Part shown: in pieces, positions 1 to 12,354 of the stretch | Layout of the letters: every line of letters starts with the position of its first letter | Position numbering within the stretch: the first letter of the stretch is position 1 | Assembly: GCF_964355755.1 (NCBI RefSeq) | Contig: NC_092672.1 | Coordinates: forward strand, 29,634,501-29,698,500 | Source of the DNA: Antedon mediterranea | Taxonomy: Eukaryota; Echinodermata; Crinoidea; Comatulida; Antedonidae | Reading direction: 5' to 3' | DNA: 64,000 bases | Notes under the pieces: model-generated | Database searches by the model: none | What the model was told of the DNA's origin: nothing | Seen by the model: only the letters and a program-made list of their open reading frames with translations | Position numbers and translations under genes: made by a program

Positions 1-423
1 CAATCGAATGTCGCAAATTTGATTTATGCTCCGGAACATTGATCTACTGTGATTTTTGAGTTTTATTTTCTGATTCTTCAATTTGATTGATCTATTTTTT
101 TAAATTTATTTACTTATTCTTTTTATTTAATTTTTATTTATTTATTTATTTTTTGTTTCCTTTTGTGTGCGTTTTTTTGTCTTGTTTGTTTCTCTTAATT
201 TCCACTCTTATTCAATTATCCATTTTATTTACATAGGCATACCCAGCACATGATTTCCTCATCATGCCTTCCTCAATAGCCAATTTTCTTACTAATTCAC
301 ATTTCTTTTGTCTATCCAACAATCATCTATTTCATTTTTAATATACCTTACCATTTCTGTTTATTATTTTGTATTGTTTTGCTATGGAGGAAAATAAATG
401 TCTTTTGAAATGAAATGAAATTT
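1..423 (+). mobile_element. 3' end of a non-LTR retrotransposon (LINE), no coding part left
   Basis: T-rich 3' UTR-like DNA that ends in AATAAATG followed by a short tandem tail of GAAAT units near 395-420. Its layout matches the 3' end of the LINE at 6,154-8,365: a shared CATGCCTTC-type segment, then GGAAAATAAATG, then the tail. It abuts the left limit of the inverted-duplication arm, so it may have inserted at that boundary. The 5' part lies outside the window. Confidence 0.5.
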
Positions 424-424
424 A

Positions 425-735
425 CTTATTCGCCGTAGAGGGTGTAGATGCAAACAATTCCGCGGAACTAGTGTGGAAAATGTGAAAAGTATGTCAAGGG
501 TCATCGATTCATACCAAAATAGTTTTGAGAAAATTAAATAGGTCAAGTGTTATAACGTTCGTAAAAAGCCAGTTATTAACTTATTCGGAGAGGCCGTAGA
601 TGCAAAACAGTTCGCGGAAGTAGGGTGGCAAATGGTAAAGTAGGCCAAGGGTTATCAATTCATACCAAAATATTTTGAAAAAATTAAGTAGGTAAGTGTT
701 ATAACGTTCGTAAAGCTAGTTACTTCACAGACATT
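425..735. repeat. Tandem minisatellite, about 155-bp unit, two copies
   Basis: Copies begin at the CTTATTC words near 425 and 580. They share CATACCAAAAT, GTGTTATAACGTTCGTAAA and GTAGATGCAAA blocks. The same repeat, inverted and with a 147-bp spacing, lies at 47,240-47,700, which marks the outer end of the inverted duplication in both arms. No coding potential is seen. Confidence 0.7.
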
Positions 736-819
736 CATTATCATTCGGACCGTGCACAATAAAAGTTTGCTTTCAATATTTCAGCTAAAATAAAGTTATG
801 TGAAAAAAGCTGGGGAAAA

Positions 820-935
820 GTTATGTCTAGCAGCCTGGGACCACAGGCTTACCGACATGTCAAGCGCCCTCAGACCACAGGTTGGCCTTAAAATGAAACA
901 CAGAATGACCCTGTGTTTCATGACCTCTTTAGGTT
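820..935. repeat. Dispersed repeat with ACCACAGG phrases and a hairpin
   Basis: Two GGGACCACAGG / CAGACCACAGG phrases are followed by a perfect 11-bp inverted repeat, ATGAAACACAG (892-902) and CTGTGTTTCAT (911-921). Related copies occur near 47,110-47,190 in the other arm and at 49,020-49,200 inside gene 2's intron. Function unknown. Confidence 0.45.
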
Positions 936-1361
936 ATTTGTACATATTCAGATGACATAGACCTTAAAATTGTGATACTTGTCAGCAAATGCCAGAGAGT
1001 TTTTATAATTTTGCAGTTTAGCCTAGGAACACAGGAACCTTTTGTTTCGGCTACATTTGGATTTTATAGTTAAGGTTTTACACGTCTTTTTAAAAACAGA
1101 AACACTAATAACCTTTCCACTACAATGAATTTAGTTTCAGCAAAACAAAACTTCCATTCCATGATTTATTTTACTATTGTCTTCGTTCTCAAGGCAAAAT
1201 CTTAATTTTAATTTCAATATACAGTAAGAAACAGACGGGTGTATGTTTATGGCGTAAACACAATTAATGTGTTCCATCATCATTGTTGTCGTCGTCTTCA
1301 TCATCATTTATTTTGCCATTTGTTGTGTCACCTATTTTATTTACCTTTCATTTTATCACAG

Positions 1362-4300
1362 AAAAGATAGAAGTATATCTACTAAGTAAACAAGAGGAAT
1401 TTCTGAAAAATGCCAAGAAGTTTACACCAGCAACATGGAATGAATCATACCAAGTCGATATTTCTGAACTATTCACAGAGTTGGAGCTACTCAGCAAAGA
1501 AAATACAAAAACCGAAAAGACTCAGTTAACGACATTACAAGATGTGTTAGCTACCATCAAATCCATGCCTGCCTGCAAAGTCCTAATAGATGGTGAAGGT
1601 GGTATAGGTAAAACTACACTATTAAGGCACATTGCATACAAGGCAGGTACAGATAAATCATTTGATGTGTTTGAAGGTAAAATTGTCTTTCTATTAAAAG
1701 TAAGAGATTTAGAGAAAGGGAAGGGAATCTTAGACCTTATAGTAGATCAACTCATCATGGAAGAATTTGATTTGGAAACAGATCTTGGAGAAGATTCAAA
1801 AGTGATAAAAAAATTCATATTAAAACATAATGATAAAATTGTGTTGTTGTTAGATGGATTTGATGAATTAAGATTTCAGAATAAAAATTTTATTCGTCTA
1901 TTCAGACGGGAAACATTAAAGAATAGTGTAGTGATAATGACCTCGCGAACAGAAAACATAAGTGCATTCATTAATGAGTGTAATGTACACGTGAGAGTAA
2001 AAGGATTCACGCAAAGAAACATTAAAACGTATATTTACAAGCATTTTAAGCATTTTGGCAAACCTGACCTGGGAGAATCACTCATTAATGAGCTCTATGA
2101 ACATCGAAAACATCAAGAAATATGCGATATGTCCAAAAATCCAATGTTACTTGTCACAATTTGTATAATGTGGGAGGACAACCAAAATCTTCCTCTCAAT
2201 AAATCTGATCTTTTTAAAGAACTGTTTCGAAGTATTTTAAATCAGTTCATTAAAAAACAACAACACAATTTTATTTCAACATTTGATGATGCTCCAGAGG
2301 AGTATGTAAATGCTATGATTTGTTTAGGAAAATGCATGTATCGTAACTTAAAAAGAAATCAACTTTCGATAAACAAGAAAACCCTTACAGGTGAAAAAAA
2401 TACGATTGATATTGCCCTGAAACTTGGGTTTGTTTATGAAGATGCACCAATTTCAAAGTCTAGCTTTGAAGAGAATTATATGCCTCCACACAAATTGATA
2501 GTTGAGTCATTGGTGGGATTTTATTTATACAAACTATGTGAGAGTGAATCTATGGAAAACCCATTACTTGCGCCATTAGATGAAAATGAATGGAAAGAAA
2601 TACGAGAAAGTGAGTATTTCAAAATAACAAGAGAATTTGCCATTGGGTTCCTTGGAGCTGATGCTGGAACATTCTTAAAGCATTGGATTACAAATGATTT
2701 GGCAGCATATCGATCTATTGATAATTACTTAGAATTGGTGAAACAACACCATATGGATAATGTTGAACAAACATTGCTTAATCACATATCGAATACAAAT
2801 TTAGAAATAAAAGAACATTTGGAAGATATTTCAAATACATTAAGAATGTCCATTCAGCATGTAAGCAAAGATGAAAACGTTGATAAACATTTTATAAATA
2901 TTCTGAGGGAATTTCATAAAATATCGTTGCCTAACAATTTTCGGAGTTTTTTAAATACAATATCATATGATTCTAAAGGAAAGGTTCTTACACACATTCT
3001 ATGTATTTTAACGTATGATCAGTGTAACCTTACATTTGACTTGCATGATTGTAATCTATCAGGTGATGTAATGAATGCTGTGAGTAGAGAGTGTTCTTAT
3101 AATGGAGTTGAGTTGAGATTACATCACTTCAATATCAGTGGTAATAATCTTAGTGACATTGATGGTGCATTACTGTGTAATCTATTGAGTATGATGACTT
3201 GGCTGGATACACTTGACATGCATGATTGTAATCTATCAGGTGATGTAATGAATGCTGTGAGTAGAGAGTGTTCTAATAAAGGAGTTGAGTTGACATTAAA
3301 TCACTTCAATATCAGTGGTAATAATCTTAGTGACATTGATGGTACATTACTGTGTAATCTATTGAGTATGATGACTTTGCTGCGTACACTTGACATGCAT
3401 GATTGTAATCTATCAGGTGCTGTAATGAATGCTATGAGTAGAGAGTGTTCTGATAATGGAGTTCAATTGCCATTACATCACTTCAATATCAGTGGTAATA
3501 ATCTTAGTGACATTGATAGTGCATTACTGTGTAATCTATTGAGTATGATGACTTGGCTGGATACACTTGACATGCATGATTGTAATCTATCAGGTGATGT
3601 AATGAATGTTGTGAGTAGAGAGTGTTCTTATAATGGAGTTGAGTTGAGTTTAAATCAATTCAATATCTGTGGTAATAATCTTAGTGACATTGATGGTGCA
3701 TTACTGTGTAATCTATTGCGTATGATGACTGTGCTGAGTACACTTGACATGCATGATTGTAATCTACCAGGTGATGTATTGAATGCTGTGAGTAGAGAGT
3801 GTTTTTATAATGGAGTTGAGTTGAGTTTAAATCACTTCAATATCTGTGGTAATAATCTTAGTGACATTGATGGTACATCACTGTGTTATCTATTGCGTAT
3901 GATGACTGTGCTGAGTACACTTGACATGCATGATTGTAATCTATCAGGTGATGTAATGAATGTTGTGAGTAGAGAGTGTTCTAATAAAGGAGTTGAGTTG
4001 AGATTAAATCACTTCGATATCAGTGGTAATAATCTTAGTGACATTGATGGTGCATTACTGTGTAATCTATTGAGTATGATGACTTGGCTGGATACACTTG
4101 ACATGCATGATTGTAATCTATCAGGTGATGTAATGAATGCTGTGAGTAGAGAGTGTTCTTATAATGGAGTTGAGTTGAGATTAAATCACTTCAATATCAG
4201 TGGTAATAATCTTAGTGACATTGATGGTACATCACTGTGTTATCTATTGCGTATGATGACTATGCTGAGTACACTTGAAATGCATGATTGTAGTCTATCA

Positions 4301-6133
4301 GGTGATGTAATGAATGCTGTGAGTAGAGAGTGTTCTTATAATGGAGTTCAGTTGCCATTAGATCGCTTCAATATCAGTGGTAATAATCTTAGTCACATTG
4401 ATGGTGCATTACTGTATAATCTATTGAGTATGATGATTTGGCTGGATAAACTTGACATGCATGATTGTAATCTATCAGGTGATGTAATGACTGCTGTGAG
4501 TAGAGAGTGTTCTTATAATGGAGTTGAGTTGACATTAGATCATTTCAATATCAGTGGTAATAATCTTAGTGACATTGATGGTGCATTACTGTGTAATCTA
4601 TTGAGTATGATTACTGTGCTGAGCACACTTGACATGCATGATTGTAATCTATCAGGTGCTGTAATGAATGCTATGAGTAGAGAGTGTTTTTATAATGGAT
4701 TTGAGTTGAGATTAGATCATTTCAATATCAGTGGTAATAATCTTAGTGACATTGATGGTGCATTACTGTGTAATCTATTGAGTATGATGCCTTTGCTGGA
4801 TACACTTGACATGCATGATTGTAATCTATCAGGTGATGTAATGAATGCTATGAGTAGAGAGTGTTCTTATAATGGAGTTGAGTTGAGATTAGATCACTTC
4901 AGTATCAGTGGTAATAATCTTAGTGACATTGATGGTATATCACTGTGTTATCTATTGAGTATGATGCCTTTGCATAGAATACTTGACATGCATGATTGTA
5001 ATCTATCAGGTTCTGTAATGAATGCTATGAGTAGAGAGTGTTCTAATAAAGGAGTTAAGTTGCAATTATATCACTTCAATATCAGTGGTAATAATCTTAG
5101 TGACATTGATGGTATATCACTGTGTTATCTATTGAGTGTGGTGACTTGGCATAGTACACTTGACATGCATGATTGTAATCTATCAGGTGCTGTAATGAAT
5201 GCTATGAGTAGAGAGTGTTCTAATAAAGGAGTTAAGTTGCAATTATATCACTTCAATATCAGTGGTAATAATCTTAGTGACATTGATGGTGCATTACTGT
5301 GTAATCTATTGAGTATGATGACTTTGCATAGTACACTTGACATGCATGATTGTAATCTATCAGGTGCTGTAATGAATGCTATGAGTAGAGAGTGTTCTAA
5401 TAAAGGAGTTAAGTTGCAATTACATCACTTCAATATCAGTGGTAATAATCTTAGTGACATTGATGGTGCATTACTGTGTAATCTGTTGAATATAATGACT
5501 TTGCATAGTACACTTGACATGCATGATTGTAATCTATCAGGTGCTGTAATGAATTCTATGAGTAGAGAGTGTTCTGATAATGGAGTTCAGTTGACATTAA
5601 AGCACTTCCATATCAGTGGTAATAATCTTAGTGACATTGATGGTGCATCACTGTGTTATCTATTGAGTATGATGACTTGGCGTAGTACACTTGACTTGCA
5701 TGATTGTAATCTATCAGGTACTGTAATGAATGCTATGAGTAGAGAGTGTTCTGATAAAGGAGTTAAGTTGCAATTATATCACTTCAATATCAGTGGTAAT
5801 AATCTTAGTGACATTGAGGGTACATCACTGTACTATCTATTGCGTATGATGACTTTGGGGAGTACACTTGACATGTGTGATTGTAATCTATCAGGTGCTA
5901 TAATGAATGCTATGATTAGAGAGTTTTCTGCTAAAAGAGTTAAGTTGTATTTACATAATGTCAATATCAGTGGTAATAATCTTAGTGGTATTGATGGTAC
6001 TTTACTGCGTTCTTTATTAAATATGTTACCTCAACTAAAGTTGCTTAACATGCATGATTGCTATTTATCAGATGGGGTAATTAGTGAAATAATGAGAGAC
6101 TGTTCAAATAGAGGAGTACATTTTTTGGCATAA
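1362..6133 (+). CDS. NLR gene 1: NACHT plus leucine-rich-repeat exon (5' exons outside window)
   Basis: This single long exon encodes about 1,589 residues of an NLR-type intracellular receptor. NACHT NTPases oligomerise on ligand sensing, and the LRR tail usually senses or autoinhibits. A Walker A motif GEGGIGKTT lies at 1,592-1,618, Walker B LLLDGFDEL near 1,846-1,872 and a sensor-1 like VIMTSR near 1,933. A winged-helix/helical region follows, then 17 full 59-residue LRR units and a terminal half unit. I chose 1,362 because a pyrimidine-rich acceptor (TTTTATCACAG) ends at 1,361 and there is no in-frame ATG at the exon edge. The exon enters in phase 1, like its paralogue at 42,991-46,577, whose upstream exons encode a DED. 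The effector exon of this copy should lie left of the window. Both NTPase motifs are intact, so the gene looks functional. Confidence 0.88.
3035..6133 (+). repeat. LRR-coding tandem repeat, 17 x 177 bp plus a partial unit
   Basis: Seventeen in-register units of exactly 177 bp (59 codons) run from 3,035 to 6,043; a degenerate terminal unit follows to the stop. Each unit carries two ribonuclease-inhibitor-like LRRs, one around LDMHDCNLSG and one around FNISGNNLSDIDG. The framework codons are nearly identical between units. Changes concentrate in the residues before each FNISG block and in the last residues of the unit. This suggests recent unit duplication or gene conversion with variable surface positions. 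Confidence 0.9.
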
Positions 6134-6153
6134 AGACACACAATATAACTGGT

Positions 6154-8017
6154 GAATATAAACGTTTCCGTAACAAACTTAACACATTGATTAGACAAGT
6201 TAAAACTGATCACTTTAACAACACCTTCTCACAGCATAAAAATGATATCAAAGCAACTTGGAAAATTATCAATTCTTTATTGAATAAACCTAAGAATAAT
6301 CCGCCCGACTTACAAATCGAATGTGATGGCGAATTATCAAATGATCCAATTAAAATTACAAATTCTTTTAATCAGTTTTTTGGACAGATTGGACCTACCC
6401 TTGCAAGTCAAATACCATCACATGCAACAAATTATAAAGACTACTTACCGAACCCTACTCTCAATTCCCTATTTCTTATCCCTGTTGACGAAAATGAAAT
6501 ACTCAACACCGTCAAATATTTCAAGAATAATAAGGCTCCAGGTTTTGACGATATTAGTACTAATATAGTTAAGCAAACATGTAGCCTTATCTCTCACCCA
6601 CTTTGCTATATTTTTAACCTGTCTATGTCTAAAGGAGTGTTTCCAAACAAATTAAAACCTGCAAAAGTAACCCCCATCTATAAATCTGGAGTCAAGTCTG
6701 ATGTTAGCAATTATCGTCCCATCTCCATTCTGTCTATTTTCTCCAAAATGTTTGAACGCATCATTTATGATCGGACATACAAATTTATTTTAAAACACAA
6801 TATTCTTTCTGACCATCAATATGGCTTTCGAAAAGGATATGATACTTCAATGGCTTTTTTACAACTTACTAATAGTATTGTGGATGCATTTGAAAAAAAC
6901 CATTTTGCTATTGGAACATTCATTGATCTCTCAAAAGCTTTTGATACTATCAATCATAACATTCTCTTATCTAAACTTTTCATTTGTGGAATCCGTGGAC
7001 CTGCACATGATCTACTTAAAAGTTATCTGTCAAATAGATTTCAATGTACTAAGTATAGCAATGTTACCTCTCATTTTACACCAATATCATGTGGAGTCCC
7101 CCAAGGTTCACTGCTTGGCCCACTTTATTTTCTTTATATATAAATGACATTTGTTCATCCTCTAAATTATTTTCTTTCTGCCTCTATGCTGACGATACTA
7201 CCCTCCTTTATACAAATCCAAATATTCAGTCACTTTTTGCGGTTGTCAACCAGGAACTGACTAAAGTGTGTGAATATTTCCGAGCAAACAAACTTTCCGT
7301 TAACGTTAAGAAATGCTGTTCTATTTTGTTTCGAAACACTCGCAAACCTGTAAATCTTGATGATAGACATATTAAAATTAATGAACATATTGTTCCACTC
7401 GTTGAAAATACAAAATTTCTTGGTGTTACCATTGATTCAGGTCTCACTTGGAAGCAACATATGAAAGAAATTGAAAATAAAATATCCAAAAATATTGGTA
7501 TCATTTTTAGACTCTTCTTTTCTTCCCAAAAACATTCTTCATACCTTGTATTGTACTCTTATTTTACCATATTAAACTATTGCAATGTAGTTTGGTGCAA
7601 CACGTATGAGTCCAACACTAGCAGATTATTTATCAAACAGAAGAAAGTAGTTCGAATAATATCAGGTTCACCACCACTAGCTCACTCAGATCCCTTATTT
7701 CCCCCCCCCCCCTAAACCTTTTAATGTTGAAAGATCTTAACTATCATCAACAGTGTACTTTTCTCTACTCATCGATTAACTCCCTAAACCCACCTCAATT
7801 TACAAATTTATTCCAACCAAACGCATCTTTTCACAATTATAGAACTCGAACTATACAGGATATGCATATCCGTCTTCATAAAAAAACTTCATTTCAATAT
7901 AGCATAAGATTTAGTGGACCTAAACTATGGAATAAACTACCTTCAAATATTAAAGTTGCTGTATCTAAGAAAAGCTTTTCATTTAAACTTAAAAGATATA
8001 TCACATCCAAGTATTAA
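6154..8017 (+). pseudogene. LINE reverse transcriptase remnant, frameshifted
   Basis: Three consecutive frames together encode the RT and C-terminal part of a LINE ORF2. Visible blocks are NNKAPGFDDI, DVSNYRPISIL, the motif A region FIDLSKAFDTINH, the motif B region GVPQGSLLGPLY and the catalytic YADDTTLL. The C-terminal part ends with GPKLWNKLP. The frame changes near 7,090-7,140, and again at a C-run near 7,700-7,712. There is no endonuclease. It is dead and not a host gene. Confidence 0.85.
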
Positions 8018-8365
8018 TTTTTATTATATTACATTTTATGATAATAATTTTAATGATGAGTAACAAGAAGACGAATCAATTCTTAATTTATACCAAAATT
8101 GTTTTTTTAGTTATTTTACTTATTTAGTTTAACCCATGTTATGTAAATTTTTATATTGTTATTTCTTTATTTTTTTTATTTATTTTTTATTTATTTTTTT
8201 TTCTTTTTCCGTGTTGTTTAAATCTAATCTTTGTTTAGGCATGTCTGTCACAAGCTTTTTGCTTTTTTTGAACATGCCTTCTTCAATCATATTACCTTTC
8301 TTTACACCATTTTGTAGACTGTTTTATTTTGAAGAAAATAAATGTTACTTTGAATTGAATGTAAA
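6154..8365 (+). mobile_element. 5'-truncated LINE (Jockey/CR1-group RT) in the 3' UTR of NLR gene 1
   Basis: The insertion begins about 20 bp after the gene 1 stop codon and ends in AATAAATG (8,337 on) with a GAATTGAATG tail. The boundaries come from comparison with the uninterrupted 3' flank of gene 2, where the bases on both sides are continuous (42,985-42,930 on the - strand). The LINE is therefore specific to arm 1 and younger than the duplication. It begins in the linker upstream of the reverse transcriptase, so the endonuclease is missing. Clade assignment is by motif impression only. Confidence 0.85.
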
Positions 8366-9956
8366 AATAACATTGAATGTAATCTACTGGGTTAATTGAT
8401 TATTCCTCTCCTACTCAAACGTTCTGCCATCTCAATGTGTGCAAAATGGATTCCACAAACAATTTTTTCTTTTAATAAGAAAAGTGTCACCAAATGGTGT
8501 TTTATAAGTAGAGCCTACTGCAAATGTGATTTGATGATATTTTGTTTCAATATTGTACAAAGTGTTAGTTAGAAATTAATGAACTGTTTTCAATGCATTA
8601 TAATCGCATTTACTATTAATTTACTCATTTGCATAGAGATGGTGATAGTACACAAATAGCATTGAAGTCATCTTGTATTTACTATTGATGTTTACTTGGA
8701 TTAGAAAACTGACAGTATTAGACTAATAAACCTTAGTTTAACATTTTTGTTTTGGTTATGTAATGGATTAGAATATTAATCTGAAATACCAGTAGTATTT
8801 CTATTGGTCTATAAGTAATGTAAAATGGACTTTCAGAGTAGTTAAAGTAATAGTATAATGGTATTTGAAATAAATAAACCTTAGTTTGACATATGGTTAT
8901 GTAATGGATTACAATATCTTAAATACCATTAGTAAACTATTGTCTATAAATAATTTACAATGGACCTTCAGAGTAGTAAACTAGTACTGTATTTGTATTT
9001 AAAATAAGTGAACCGTCAAAATACTAACCTGACAATTATTGACTTCAGTAGTATAGGAGTAAACTATTATTAGTTTGAAAGATCGGTTCCAACTAAGATG
9101 CAACGACATATTCAAAGTATTGACGCAATAATTATATAAGATTTCGTGTCATAAGTAGCAACCGATGACGTAAGCACGGTACCGTAGACGTTATAACACA
9201 TTTTCTGCTGCTTTACGTTCATCACGGCAGTTAATCTAATTTCTCGTAAGAGGTGGGGAGATGGGATGCAAAATTGATAGAGAGTATTTCCTTATCTTAC
9301 GTCGTTGCGTTGTTTCTAGTGAGAACCAAGCTAAGGTATATACAGTAGGCCTACATTTTTTATACATTTTATTATTTTGTAATAATGAACTGAGTAGAAT
9401 TACACCATACTGTAGATAAGTATCCGTTTACATTATTTTGAGGATTGTTTTAGTTTCTTCTAGTTCTGAATAAAGAAAATGAAACAAAAGTTTTCTGTTA
9501 ATTGTATTTATTTCAAAGATTGGTGCACTGACTAAATTGATTATGTATTTGTGTTTTGGTATTTTATTAAACATAGTGACTTTTAATGAGAATGGTAATG
9601 TCTTCGATCTGGCGACTCCTAATGAAACAGTGTTATACCTGTGGAGTTATTTCGGTTTATCTTATCTAATAATTCATTTTTAAAGATCTGAAATCTTTCT
9701 TCGTAGCATGCAAATCATTAAACTGTTTGAGAAGAGTCTCGTAAAAACTGTAACGGACCGAACTTTTTATATAATTATCTCCAATTTCTGTGCGATTTAT
9801 GTTTGGTTTACTTTATACGCTGGCGTTCGCATTTTAATGCACGTGCGATCAAATATGTAGAAGGAAGATGTACTGGTTCAGAGATGACGTAGTTTATTAT
9901 AATAAATACTGATGATACCTTGGTTATACATCACTACCAAGACGCAACGACGTTGA
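8366..9956 (+). other. 3' flank of NLR gene 1, shared with gene 2; no gene seen
   Basis: This non-coding stretch matches the reverse complement of about 42,950-41,260 over most of its length with small differences, and includes one MITE (9,083-9,332). The original polyadenylation signal that gene 2 keeps reads AATAAC here (8,367-8,372 region), so transcripts of gene 1 probably end at the LINE AATAAA at 8,337. No ORF or RNA gene is recognised. Confidence 0.7.
9083..9332. mobile_element. MITE, GGTTCCCACTAG-type termini (arm 1 copy)
   Basis: The left end reads CGGTTCCAACTAAGATGCAA. The right end reads GTTTCTAGTGAGAACCAAGC, which is inverted relative to it. The orthologous copy in arm 2 is 41,960-42,207, so this insertion predates the duplication. 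The same end motif occurs at 37,758-37,965 and 48,781-48,940. No ORF. Confidence 0.6.
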
Positions 9957-9962
9957 CCAATA

Positions 9963-10258
9963 TTTATTTATTTATTTGGAATTACACCTTTAGATCGGTG
10001 GCACACTTAGCACAAAGGTGCATCCTTCACAATATAAAATATAACAATTAACAGAAAAGTAAAAAAAGGCAAAAGCAACTATCAACCCCTATCCAACCCC
10101 CCCCCCCTCCCAATTTATATCGATACATACAGTAGATCATTACTTTACACAATGAATACAAAACAAGATATAGTAAAAGTGTATAAAATAAAATATAATC
10201 AACTGATAAACACAGCTTATTACGAAAAACCCCCAACCCTCCCCCCACCCCACTTTTT
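9963..10258 (-). mobile_element. LINE 3' UTR fragment with target-site duplication
   Basis: Read on the - strand, the fragment ends in tandem AAATA-type units. It is flanked by CCAATA at 9,957-9,962 and 10,259-10,264. The empty site, with a single CCAATA, is present in arm 2 near 41,258-41,263. The insertion is therefore specific to arm 1, and its limits are supported by a direct empty-site comparison. No coding part remains. Confidence 0.75.
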
Positions 10259-10278
10259 CCAATAACAATTCGGTAAAA

Positions 10279-10322
10279 CCCAGTACCGTTTTGATTACGA
10301 TCATGCGGGAAATTACCTCACG
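10279..10322 (-). repeat. Solo terminal sequence of the TIR family bounding the 8.8-kb array
   Basis: CCCAGTACCGTTTTGATTAC followed by CGATCATGCGGGAAATTACC and CTCACGG is almost the same as the terminal inverted repeat of the element at 11,306-20,110; only a few bases near CATGCGGG differ. No partner end is seen nearby. The same solo end is in arm 2 at 41,199-41,243, so it is older than the duplication. Confidence 0.6.
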
Positions 10323-10484
10323 GCCTACAATGAATGTTCTCTAGGCCCTATAACATTATAAAATTGAAACTGAGTACATACTAAGAATCGCCAAATATGC
10401 ATACCTAAGAATTTTAAAATATATATTAAATCTAAAAAGTCGCTCGTGATCTAAAGGCCCATTTACACTAGGATGATAACGATA

Positions 10485-11041
10485 TTTGTGTGTTGAAGAC
10501 GATTTCACTGACAGGCTTAAGATACTAAATTTACCAGATATGGTTCAAAGAATGAAATTTCATAGTATAATTTTTGTAGTTAAGTGTTTGCATAATTTAA
10601 TTGATTTTGATATATTTGAATACCTTACAATTAATTCTGGGTATCCAGAGTCGCTCACCTTTAAACACATGTATGCTAGAACTAATGCATTTAAATACTC
10701 CCTGTTTGTTAATTTCCCTCGAATATGGGAATGTATCCCGCATGAAGTTCGTAACAAAGTCCTGTTTAACTTTGGGGGGTTTAGAAGGGATTTGAAAAAA
10801 TGTATTACTGATATCGAATTCATCTAGACTATCACTGTGTTTTTATGTCTTTTGAGTTTTTCGTACTATTAGTTGGGAAAGCCACTCGACAGTGTAGTTC
10901 TTTTGAACTGATCCACTTTTGGTTACCCGCAGGTGCTGATAGTACTTTTGTTCTGTTTTGTTGAATGATGCCGTACCTTGTTTATGATTTTTGTATGTTA
11001 CCTGGAAATTCAATAAAATAAAATAAAAAATAAAAATAAAA
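10485..11041 (+). mobile_element. 5'-truncated LINE end with A-rich tandem tail
   Basis: Positions 10,486-10,827 encode the typical C-terminal tail of a LINE ORF2 (LPDMVQRMKF near the start, FPRIWECIPHEVRN near the end). The 3' UTR contains GGTTACCCGCAGGTGCTGA and ends in AATAAAATAAAATAA units. It sits within the MITE, between GATAACGAT and CGACGATAAAT, which are contiguous in the intact sibling at 41,030-41,046. The insertion is specific to arm 1. Confidence 0.7.
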
Positions 11042-11943
11042 ATCGACGATAAATATATAAGCATGCATTTTTATTACATAAAACAAAAGAATTAGAAAGG
11101 TTTTCGTTCTATAACTATAGGATAATCATTTATGCTGTCTTTGATAACAATTTAATTTTAAAAATTCCAAAATCAAATGGGGTCATGATAAATAAAAACA
11201 ATAAAATAAAATCAATTACTAATTACTACTAATATTACTATAATAATCATAACATCATTTGATTGGACGTTTGAAAATATCATTTTTATCAAAGGAAGCA
11301 TAGCCTCGTGAGGTAATTTCCCGATTGATCGTAATCAAAACGGTACTGGGTATGGTCTACTAGTTTTTCTGCTCCCAACCAGTACATCCATTCATAGAAG
11401 CTTTGATGAAGTAAGCCTACCTGGTGGTGGCCATAGAACGGTCCCGAGATAACGACTATACTTCGGCTTTAGTCGATAGAAGATTGAATAAATTGTTAGA
11501 GAAAGAGTATACGATGTTATGATTATGTGTAGATATGTGATTTGTTCTTTTTATCAAATGATGTTATGTATTTAATAAATTTGTTATATCAATTAATTCA
11601 ATTATCGTAGATTGCATATTATGCGATTAATGTTATTTAATAAATGTTTGATATATTATTATTATATTAATAAAAAGATATTTGTTAGTATAAATTAAAA
11701 ATATAGATATAAGGAAGAAAAGCAAAGAGATTGTGGAGCGGCTGTACCAGAATATACAACACTAAGTATTGTAAAGTTAACATATTAAAAATTTAGGCGA
11801 TCTTGTCAAAGGTCAAGCGCCTTCAGCCTGCCACGTTTCGATATTCAATATTGAACTTGACCTGACGTGGTTACACAATATCTTTATATGAATATGGTAG
11901 AGTGGATAGAAACAAAAATTAATTTAAATTTAAAAATTTTACC

Positions 11944-12354
11944 TTAATAACTGGTTTTGAATTGAATCGGTTGATGTCTTATCGTTGTATGATGTACGAT
12001 TAGGTTTGGTTTAAAATTATGTTCGATAAATGGCGTATGCGTATAGAATGAAATGCTCGCGTTACGATGTACGCGTGTAATGTTGTTTATATCGTATAAC
12101 AGATAAAGGATGAAAATAATATAGAAGGTATATGGTAGAACAATACAAAGTAGTTTAGGATGTAGAAATAAGAAAAGTTTGTTAGTGCAAAAGTGTAGAT
12201 TTTGAATGCGAGAAATGACTTGATGGTACAGTCCAACTAGAGTCCTATGTCGGCACCTAGGCCTATATAACGTCGTGAGGTAATTTCCCGATTGATCGTA
12301 ATCAAAACGGTACTGGGTATGGTCTACTAGTTTTTCTGCTCCCAACCAGTACAT
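11944..12354 (-). other. Recurrent 135-136-codon ORF in each array unit, coding status doubtful
   Basis: The ORF begins MYWLGAEKLVD and ends HQPIQFKTSY. It recurs at 12,912-13,319, 13,876-14,286, 14,844-15,251 and 15,809-16,216 on the - strand, and as a disrupted version at 17,142 on the + strand. No known domain is recognised; the hydrophobic middle could be one membrane helix. The A and B unit types differ inside it by one in-frame 3-nt indel. As the units are near-identical copies, persistence of the frame is weak evidence for coding. It probably has no product. Confidence 0.2.

Noticed and set aside
1283-1361. Upstream extension of the gene 1 frame as a serine-rich N-terminus
   Set aside because: It starts at a TTG, runs through a pyrimidine-rich intron end and crosses a clear AG acceptor. 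The paralogue uses the same acceptor.
6323-7504. Other overlapping ORFs inside the LINE on both strands
   Set aside because: Shadows of the RT frame without domains.
11400-11490. Possible hammerhead ribozyme in the array unit (TTTGATGAAG)
   Set aside because: The core would need CTGATGA and a paired GAAA. Only a partial core and an unrelated CGACTA hairpin are present.
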